Assembly: GCA_021738605.1 (NCBI GenBank)
Contig: JAIPBY010000063.1
Span: 1-11,972, forward strand
Direction: 5' to 3'
DNA: 11,972 nt
Source: Chitinophagaceae bacterium
GTDB taxonomy: Bacteria; Bacteroidota; Bacteroidia; Chitinophagales; Chitinophagaceae
A program made the translations under genes and the position numbers. Of the stretch, positions 1 through 5,559 are shown in pieces. The notes beneath the pieces were generated by a model, which searched no databases, had not been told where the DNA came from, and saw only the letters and a program-made list of their open reading frames with translations. Numbering within the stretch: position 1 is the first letter of the stretch; the number at the start of each line of letters is the position of its first letter.

Positions 1-1046
1 TGCCTTTTATCAGCAGCATGAAGCCCGCAGAAATCCCCTACGATGGGCCTGTTTTGCGCATTGCCATCATGGGCTTGGGTGGATATGCAACCCGTGTGGC
101 AGAGGCCATGCTGGCTTGCAAGAAAGCAAAGCTGGTTGGACTGATCAGTGGAACGCCCTCCAAAATCAAGACCTGGTCTGAGAAATACACTATTGAAGCG
201 AAGAATTGTTATGACTATACCAATTTCGACGCCATCAAGAACAATCCAGACATCGATGCCGTTTATATCATCACCCCCAATGCGCTACACAAAGAACAGG
301 CCATCAGGGTTGCCCAAACAGGAAAGCATGTTATTGTTGAGAAGCCCATGGCATTGAATGCCAAGGAGGCAGAAGAAATGATTGATGCCTGCAAAAAAGC
401 GGGTGTTCATTTGCTCGTGGGATACAGGATGCATTTTGAACCCAAGACCCTGGAAGTGATCAGGATGAGGAAAGACGGCGAGTTTGGAAAGATCAAGTTT
501 TTCCAGGGATTGACAGGGTTTCGGAGCGGTGACCCCAAACAATGGCGGTTGAACAAGGCCTTGGCCGGCGGTGGTTCCATGATGGACATTGGCATCTATT
601 CCATCAACGGCATGCGCTACATGATTGGGGAAGAACCTATCTGGGTTACTGCACAGGAAACAAAGACAGACCCGGTGAAATTTGCAGAAGGGGTAGACGA
701 AACAATACAGTTTCAGGCGGGATTTCCCAGCGGAGCGATTGCTTCTTGTTTGTCCAGTTATGGGATGAGCAACCTGGATCGTTTTTTCCTCAATGGTGAA
801 AAGGGATTTGCAGAAATGCAGCCTTCTACCGGCTACGGTCCCATCAAGGGCAGAACACACAAGGGTGAATTGACACAACCGCATCAGGCCCACCAGACCA
901 TTCAAATGGAAGAATTTGCATCCATCATCCTGGAAGGTAAAAAGCCCATTGTGCCTGCAGATGGCGAAGAGGGATTGAAAGACATGAAAATCATTGATGC
1001 GATTTACCAGGCGGTAAAAACAGGAAAGCGCGTAAAATTGTCTTAG
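1..1046 (+). CDS. Gfo/Idh/MocA-family oxidoreductase, GFOR-like, 5' end outside window
   Basis: This is an NAD(P)-dependent sugar or polyol oxidoreductase of the Gfo/Idh/MocA superfamily. Numbering from the first in-frame ATG (base 18), the N-terminal Rossmann fold shows GLGGYA at 19-24 and the catalytic-site EKP at 108-110. The C-terminal alpha/beta domain carries GGGSMMDIGIYSINGMRY, with Asp190 and Tyr194; this strongly resembles glucose-fructose oxidoreductase. The frame stays open upstream of base 18 to the window edge (residues P-F-I-S-S before the Met). In many relatives a Tat or Sec leader precedes the Rossmann domain, so the real start probably lies to the left and the ATG at 18 is internal. 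The substrate cannot be read from sequence; glucose-fructose oxidoreductase itself is only the closest pattern I recognise. The stop codon (TAG) overlaps the stop of the convergent ABC gene by 4 bases. Confidence 0.9.
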   Translation, partial: PFISSMKPAEIPYDGPVLRIAIMGLGGYATRVAEAMLACKKAKLVGLISGTPSKIKTWSEKYTIEAKNCYDYTNFDAIKNNPDIDAVYIITPNALHKEQAIRVAQTGKHVIVEKPMALNAKEAEEMIDACKKAGVHLLVGYRMHFEPKTLEVIRMRKDGEFGKIKFFQGLTGFRSGDPKQWRLNKALAGGGSMMDIGIYSINGMRYMIGEEPIWVTAQETKTDPVKFAEGVDETIQFQAGFPSGAIASCLSSYGMSNLDRFFLNGEKGFAEMQPSTGYGPIKGRTHKGELTQPHQAHQTIQMEEFASIILEGKKPIVPADGEEGLKDMKIIDAIYQAVKTGKRVKLS

Positions 1047-1996
1047 AGGCTTTTGGGAAAGATAAAAACCTGATCATGAATGCTGGGTGCTTTTTCAACA
1101 TAGGCAATCACATCCATTTCACTGGTCCTGATTAGCAGTCGGTAGTGTGTCCCCAGAAACTTCACCTCCAGCACTGTCCCAGGAATCCCGGTTGTTGGAT
1201 CAGAACCAATGCCAATTTTCTCAGGACGGATAAAAATCATTTCTTCCACCCCAAACAACTTATAAAGCGTCTTTTGCTCTGGAGAAATCAGGTTGTACTC
1301 TCCCAGCAGCCCGGCAATATATTCATCCTGGGGCCTTGCATATGCTTCTTTGGGCGAACCCTGAAAGACCAGTTGTCCATGCTTCATGATCAGGAGTTCA
1401 TCCGCCCAGAATAATACCTCAACAGGGTCATGGGAGACCAGCACACAGGTGATGGCCATCTTGTTGCAGACCTGGTGAATGACCTCATTGATGATCCTGT
1501 TGTTGAACAGGTCGAGGTTGGTAAAAGGCTCGTCGAGCAAAAGAAGTTGTGGTTTGCCAACCAACAATCGGGCCAGGGCAATGCGTTGCCGCTCTCCTCC
1601 AGAAAGCTGGTGCACCTTGCGGTCTAGCAGGTGGTTGATCCGGCAAATCAGGTAAATTCCCCCTGCTTCCTCATCTTCCATTTTGTTGGCCATCTCAAGG
1701 AGTTCGTGCACACGGTAGTTGCTTCTCAACTCAAAGTGTTGGGAGAGATAGGCAATGGTTGGGTGTCCTGGTAGCAGCACTTCATCTGGTCCTTTGATGC
1801 GTTGACCTTCAAAATAGGCATTCCCTGAACTGGCTTGCACCAGTCCTCCCATCATCTTCATGACCGTGCTTTTCCCAGAACCGGTTTCGCCCATCAAGGC
1901 AACTTTTTTGAAAGCATCAATGGAAAAGCGAACATTGTTAACAAGCGTCCGGCCCTCTTCCTCTTTGCTGATATCTTCGACCGTAATCAAATGCAT
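1043..1996 (-). CDS. ABC transporter ATP-binding protein with TOBE-like C-terminal domain
   Basis: This is a cytoplasmic ATPase subunit of an ABC transporter, 317 aa. Walker A is GETGSGKST (36-44), the Q-loop glutamine is Q86, the signature is LSGGERQ (131-137), Walker B is LLLLDEP (151-157), the D-loop is FTNLD and the H-loop histidine is H189, so every catalytic element is present. After about residue 235 comes a C-terminal extension with FIRPEKIGI and a GTVLEVKFLGTHYRL strand, which matches the TOBE-type regulatory domain of importers such as the PotA, CysA and FbpC families. This favours an importer for a small solute (polyamine, Fe3+, or an oxyanion such as sulfate or molybdate) over an exporter. 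No permease or substrate-binding gene sits next to it, so the partner and substrate are unknown. The start ATG at 1996 is well placed for the first beta strand, and a Bacteroidota -7 element lies about 28 bases upstream. Confidence 0.9.
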   Translation of the reverse strand: MHLITVEDISKEEEGRTLVNNVRFSIDAFKKVALMGETGSGKSTVMKMMGGLVQASSGNAYFEGQRIKGPDEVLLPGHPTIAYLSQHFELRSNYRVHELLEMANKMEDEEAGGIYLICRINHLLDRKVHQLSGGERQRIALARLLVGKPQLLLLDEPFTNLDLFNNRIINEVIHQVCNKMAITCVLVSHDPVEVLFWADELLIMKHGQLVFQGSPKEAYARPQDEYIAGLLGEYNLISPEQKTLYKLFGVEEMIFIRPEKIGIGSDPTTGIPGTVLEVKFLGTHYRLLIRTSEMDVIAYVEKAPSIHDQVFIFPKSL

Positions 1997-2023
1997 TGAA
2001 ACTTTTTATTGATTGCTTAAATG

Positions 2024-2031
2024 CAAAAGTA
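2024..2031 (-). promoter_or_regulatory. Candidate -7 promoter element for the ABC ATPase gene
   Basis: The - strand reads TACTTTTGCA here, a perfect match to the Bacteroidota -7 consensus TAnnTTTG, including the GCA continuation often seen. It would give a leader of roughly 20 bases before the ATG at 1996. No convincing TTTG -33 box lies at the usual spacing; the only TTG (complement of 2045-2047) is too close, at 13 bases. I therefore rate it as moderately likely. Confidence 0.45.
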
Positions 2032-2080
2032 ATCCATATGCATCCAATGCAGGTATTAGCAGTTAAATAGTAGGTTCAAA

Positions 2081-2114
2081 GCAAGTTTTCCTTTTAAAAG
2101 GCTGATTAACTTGC
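2081..2114. promoter_or_regulatory. Nested inverted repeat, candidate operator between divergent genes
   Basis: A 12-bp perfect palindrome, CCTTTTAAAAGG (2090-2101), is flanked by a 7-bp inverted repeat, GCAAGTT (2081-2087) and AACTTGC (2108-2114). The two dyads have almost the same centre (2095.5 and 2097.5). The element lies about 15 bases upstream of the -33 box of the + strand promoter and inside the divergent intergenic region, a sensible place for a regulator site. No binding protein can be named. Confidence 0.35.
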
Positions 2115-2128
2115 ATTTCATTTGATTT

Positions 2129-2157
2129 TTTGCTAAAATTAAGTTTCGGTACCTTTG
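2129..2157 (+). promoter_or_regulatory. Candidate Bacteroidota sigma-A promoter for the signalling operon
   Basis: TTTG at 2129-2132 and TACCTTTG at 2150-2157 match the Bacteroidota -33 (TTTG) and -7 (TAnnTTTG) elements, separated by 17 bases. Transcription would start a few bases past 2157 and give a leader of about 50 bases before the ATG at 2218. No other promoter of this quality is seen in the short gaps between the following genes, so this one may drive the whole block up to the serine hydrolase. Confidence 0.6.
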
Positions 2158-2217
2158 TAATCAAATTCATTATCCTCTCTGGTATCTGGCCGGGCATCCC
2201 AAAAACCAAACAGAACA

Positions 2218-3570
2218 ATGCAGCATACAAGTCTACTTATTGTAGAAGATGATTCTATTTTTCTCAATGCCCTCGTTTGGCAACTGAGCAAGATGGGCTA
2301 TGACCGAATGAATATCATGTCTGTAACCAGTATTACCGAAGCTAAAGAAATTGCCAGTGAATTCGTTCCGGATGTAATCTTGCTTGACCTTAACATCACC
2401 GACTCGCATGGTGTTGAAACCTACAACAGCATCATCAAGCTTTATACAAATTCTGCTGTGGTAATTCTTTCTGGGATGAATGATGAGGACCTTGCACTCG
2501 ATATTGTGAAAAAAGGTGCCCAGGATTATTTGCTCAAAAGCGATGTGAGCTCTAAAATATTGTCAAAGACCATTGAGTACAGCAAAGAGCGGAAAAATCT
2601 GCTTGGACAACTGCAGATGTCTGAGCTCAAATACAGGAATGTATTCAATCAGTCTCCCTTGCCAATGTTTATCGTTGAGCAGGCTGAACAAAGAATAATT
2701 CAGGCCAACCAGGCGGCAATACTTTTTTATGGCTTTGGTGAAGCAGAGATACTTAGTAAAAGCATGGACAGCTTTTCCGTTGGGGAAAGGGTATTGATCA
2801 AAAAGGAAGAGGATGCATTTCATTTTTCATGCGTTCACCAGAACAAGAAAGGCAATCAGCTGCATGTGGAAGTGCTTGGGAAAAAAATCAATGACGAAGA
2901 AGGGGAGGAATACATTTGCCTGATTGTTGATAAAACTGCCGAGTGGGAGTTTGAGCAAAAGAAATACAAGGTCATTTCAGCTGCACAGGAAAATGAAAAA
3001 AAGAAAATCGCGATGGAACTTCACGATGGCCTTGTTCAGTCCCTGGCATTGTTGAGTATCTGGTTCAACAACCTCAACATCTCCGATGACCAGAAGAACC
3101 TCAAGGACATGTTTGTGAAGCACCTGGACAATGCGATCAAGGAATCCAGGGGGATTGCCTACATTCTCTCGCCGCCGGATCTGGAGGAAGGATTTTTGCA
3201 TGCATTGTCAACACTTACTGAAAGAATCAACAGGGTGGGAAACATGAAAGTCCACCTGGACGTAGGCGCCGATGTGGAAGAAAGCAGTTTTGCCCATATT
3301 GATAAGTTCAATTTGTACAGGATTCTACAGGAGTTCATCAACAATTCCACCAAACACTCCGGTTCGGCAAGATTGGATATTCAAGTCTTACAAACAGATA
3401 AAGGCCTGTTGGTGAAGGCAGATGACCATGGAAAAGGCTTTGATATGGCTGACCATACCAATGGGCTGGGCATCAAGAGCCTGGAGCACCGGATCAAGCT
3501 TGGAAGTTTGTGTGGAGGTGTTTCAAGTAAAGTCGGAGAAGGTACGAAACTTGAGATTCAGGTCTGTTAA
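2218..3570 (+). CDS. Soluble hybrid histidine kinase: REC-PAS-HisKA_3-HATPase
   Basis: This is a cytoplasmic sensor kinase of 450 aa with no membrane segments. An N-terminal receiver domain (about 5-120) has the acidic pair D11/D12, phosphoacceptor D57, S85 and K107, all canonical. A PAS domain follows (about 135-250). The DHp domain is of HisKA_3 (NarX/DesK) type: KKIAMELHDGLVQSLALL with phosphoacceptor H269. It also carries the DxxxQ phosphatase motif (D270, Q274), so the kinase may also dephosphorylate its partner. The HATPase domain has an N-box (E372, N375, N376, K379, H380), a G1 box D403-x-G-x-G and a G2 box GLGIKS (416-421). HisKA_3 kinases usually serve NarL/FixJ-type regulators, but none is encoded here. 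The N-terminal REC suggests the protein receives phosphate from, or is gated by, another kinase, plausibly the membrane kinase downstream. It is the first gene of the apparent operon. Confidence 0.92.
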   Translation: MQHTSLLIVEDDSIFLNALVWQLSKMGYDRMNIMSVTSITEAKEIASEFVPDVILLDLNITDSHGVETYNSIIKLYTNSAVVILSGMNDEDLALDIVKKGAQDYLLKSDVSSKILSKTIEYSKERKNLLGQLQMSELKYRNVFNQSPLPMFIVEQAEQRIIQANQAAILFYGFGEAEILSKSMDSFSVGERVLIKKEEDAFHFSCVHQNKKGNQLHVEVLGKKINDEEGEEYICLIVDKTAEWEFEQKKYKVISAAQENEKKKIAMELHDGLVQSLALLSIWFNNLNISDDQKNLKDMFVKHLDNAIKESRGIAYILSPPDLEEGFLHALSTLTERINRVGNMKVHLDVGADVEESSFAHIDKFNLYRILQEFINNSTKHSGSARLDIQVLQTDKGLLVKADDHGKGFDMADHTNGLGIKSLEHRIKLGSLCGGVSSKVGEGTKLEIQVC

Positions 3571-3603
3571 ATCACAAATAAAGCGAGGAGATAAATTATA
3601 GCC

Positions 3604-4020
3604 ATGAATGATTTGAAATATGCTGTGATATGTGTTGATGATGATCCTTTCATTCTGCAGATGCTTGGATTTCAGCTGGAAAAATTCGTTGAGAAGAAAA
3701 CAACAGTTGTTGAATTTTTTACCGATCCCTTAGTAGCAATAGAGAACATAAAGCAGCTGACAACGGAGAAGATTGAGGTTATTTTTGTGATTGTCGATTA
3801 CCAGATGCCCAACATGAATGGCGCTGAGTTCATTCGTACACTGAAAGATTTGTACCCTGACATGAAATTCATCATGCTTTCAGGGCAGGCAAGCGCCATC
3901 CATGTGGATGACCTGGTCAATGACAATATGCTGGAGTCTTTTGTATCCAAACCATGGGATGAAAAAGACCTCTATGCCGTGATTGATGACATCTTCAAAA
4001 GAAAATACACCCAAAAATAA
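3604..4020 (+). CDS. Stand-alone response regulator receiver (REC) protein
   Basis: This 138-aa protein is essentially a single receiver domain. The acidic cluster D12-D14, phosphoacceptor D65 (in IVDYQMPNMNG), S93 (in IMLSGQ) and K116 (in VSKPW) are all in place, so it should be phosphorylated. Nothing follows the fold except a short basic tail (KRKYTQK), so there is no DNA-binding or enzymatic output. By family knowledge such proteins act through protein contacts or as phosphorelay intermediates. The KPWD ending is common in REC domains tied to large sensor kinases. The gene lies 33 bases after the soluble kinase. A GAGGAG purine run (3585-3590) lies 13 bases before the start, a long spacing for a ribosome-binding site. 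Which kinase phosphorylates it is inference: both kinases of the cluster are candidates. Confidence 0.92.
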   Translation: MNDLKYAVICVDDDPFILQMLGFQLEKFVEKKTTVVEFFTDPLVAIENIKQLTTEKIEVIFVIVDYQMPNMNGAEFIRTLKDLYPDMKFIMLSGQASAIHVDDLVNDNMLESFVSKPWDEKDLYAVIDDIFKRKYTQK

Positions 4021-4047
4021 ACCAACCAGCAAGTAAACAGCATTTAT

Positions 4048-5115
4048 ATGAAGTTCAAACACCTCCTTCTTCTTTCCTTAATCATATTATCATTTCAAGT
4101 TTCCCGGGCCCAGAAGTCTAATACACAATTTTCGGGCTATGGCTACCTTGAATATGAGCTTGATTTTTCCGGAGGCCCCACTTCCTATTTTTACTTGGGT
4201 GAGCACAGTTTTTTTGTCAACTCAAAACTAAACGATAAGATTTCTTTTCTCGGGGAATATGTGATACGCTTTAACGGTAATTCTGCTACCAGTTTTCTGC
4301 CCAGCATTGAAAGAAGCCTGGTCAAATACAACTACTACAAGAACCACAATATTATTGTCGGGAAAATCCATACGCCAGTAAATTATTGGAACGACAGCTA
4401 CCATCATGGAAGGCTATTCTTTCCGGTGATGGACAGGCCCATATCGTTCAGCTACCTTGTTCCTCTTCATACTTTGGGGATTCAGTTTCAGGGACAGAAT
4501 CTTGGTGATCTCAACTTTGGATATGATTTTGTAATTGGGAATGGCATTTCATCTTCTGATATTTTGAGTGATGCAAAGAATACATCATTTACTGCGGCAG
4601 TGCACATCAAGCCAACAGATGGCATGCGCATCGGGGCATCTTTTTATTACGACTTCCTTGATAAAAACCGCTCTGGCATCCATAGCGGACATGCTGCACC
4701 CAGAACACATTATACTGGTAAGCTCTATGCCGGAGCGCTGAATTATACCATGACCAGCCTGTCCTTTGCCAATTTCAACAAGTCTTATGAGATACTCAAT
4801 GAGTTTACCTATAATACCACAAGCACTGACAGCATGGGATTGGCGAAAAATTTTGCTAATTTCCTCTATGCAGGACTTCGTTTCAAGGACAAGCATACCC
4901 CTTATGTAGTGGTTGATTTCATGAAAATAGCGAGCAATGATTTGCATACTTATCCCTATGAAGTAGGAACTTTCGGCATCGGGTATAAATATGAATTCAG
5001 CCCACTTGTTAACCTCAAGTCGCAGGTTCAATATGATCGGCAGATGGTTAACCATGCAAATCATAGCATCAAAAGGCATTTCGGTTTTGAATTTCAACTC
5101 GCCTACGGCTTTTAA
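4048..5115 (+). CDS. Outer-membrane beta-barrel porin-like protein
   Basis: This is a 355-aa exported protein. Residues 1-21 form a Sec signal peptide (hydrophobic LLLLSLIILSF, predicted cut after SRA, before Q22). The mature part is rich in aromatic residues and alternating polar/hydrophobic strands and ends in a terminal Phe (AYGF), the usual signature of an outer-membrane barrel recognised by the BAM machinery. A conspicuous motif, GKIHTPVNYWNDSYHHG (105-121), is probably in a loop or constriction; I recognise it as typical of a porin-like family but cannot name the solute. Because a PstS-like gene follows two bases after its stop, passage of phosphate or another anion is a reasonable guess, though not shown by the sequence. 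It lies 27 bases after the REC gene and appears to be co-transcribed. Confidence 0.82.
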   Translation: MKFKHLLLLSLIILSFQVSRAQKSNTQFSGYGYLEYELDFSGGPTSYFYLGEHSFFVNSKLNDKISFLGEYVIRFNGNSATSFLPSIERSLVKYNYYKNHNIIVGKIHTPVNYWNDSYHHGRLFFPVMDRPISFSYLVPLHTLGIQFQGQNLGDLNFGYDFVIGNGISSSDILSDAKNTSFTAAVHIKPTDGMRIGASFYYDFLDKNRSGIHSGHAAPRTHYTGKLYAGALNYTMTSLSFANFNKSYEILNEFTYNTTSTDSMGLAKNFANFLYAGLRFKDKHTPYVVVDFMKIASNDLHTYPYEVGTFGIGYKYEFSPLVNLKSQVQYDRQMVNHANHSIKRHFGFEFQLAYGF

Positions 5116-5117
5116 CC

Positions 5118-5558
5118 ATGAGAAGAATCACCATCATCATTGCATTGGTCTTTTCCATCACAGCTGGAGGGAAGCTTTGTGCACAGGTTTCAATGTCAGG
5201 TGTAACCGTCATTGGCAATAAAATTGGATTTTCAAGCAATACATCCAAAGAGATCAAACAAATATTCCGGGGTAAATATGCCAACTGGTCAACCAATAGC
5301 CAGGTAATCATTGTACTGCCAGCTTCAAAGTCTGTTAGTGCAGAAGTTGTTGCGACAAGCATTTATGGGAATACGGTTTCAGGTGTACAGAAATATTGGC
5401 TTTCCCTTGTTTTTCAGGGTCGTGCAAACCCTCCTGTTTTTCTTGATACAGATGAGGAAATCATCACTTATGTGAAAAAGACTCCAGGCGCTATTGGCGT
5501 TGTCTCTGTAGGCGCTCAAAATATTCCACGAAACATGGTCATCGGCATCAACAACTGA
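5118..5558 (+). CDS. Short secreted PstS-like (phosphate-binding-protein-like) protein
   Basis: This 146-aa protein has a Sec signal peptide (about 1-22, cut after LCA). C21 lies in the cleavage region, but the surrounding GKLC is not a good lipobox, so a soluble periplasmic product is expected, about 124 aa when mature. The sequence resembles part of PstS-type periplasmic binding proteins: KEIKQIFRGKYANW near residue 50, a segment ending VQKYWLSLVFQG, and the closing ITYVKKTPGAIGVVS. Full PstS proteins are near 300 aa with two lobes around the anion; this one has room for about one lobe, so classical phosphate capture is doubtful. No Pst permease or ATPase genes are nearby. It sits 2 bases after the porin and 1 base before the membrane kinase, which suggests a sensing accessory rather than a transport role. 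That role is inference. Confidence 0.8.
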   Translation: MRRITIIIALVFSITAGGKLCAQVSMSGVTVIGNKIGFSSNTSKEIKQIFRGKYANWSTNSQVIIVLPASKSVSAEVVATSIYGNTVSGVQKYWLSLVFQGRANPPVFLDTDEEIITYVKKTPGAIGVVSVGAQNIPRNMVIGINN

Positions 5559-5559
5559 T

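Noticed and set aside
285..905. Open frame of 206 codons on the - strand inside the left oxidoreductase gene
   Set aside because: It is fully antisense to a well-supported enzyme gene, and its translation shows no recognisable fold or motif.
4585..5097. Open frame of 170 codons on the - strand inside the porin gene
   Set aside because: It is antisense to the barrel gene, with no promoter, signal or domain.
5118..5558. Calling the short binding-protein-like gene pstS
   Set aside because: It is about half the length of PstS, and no pstABC genes are present, so the symbol would imply an unsupported transport role.
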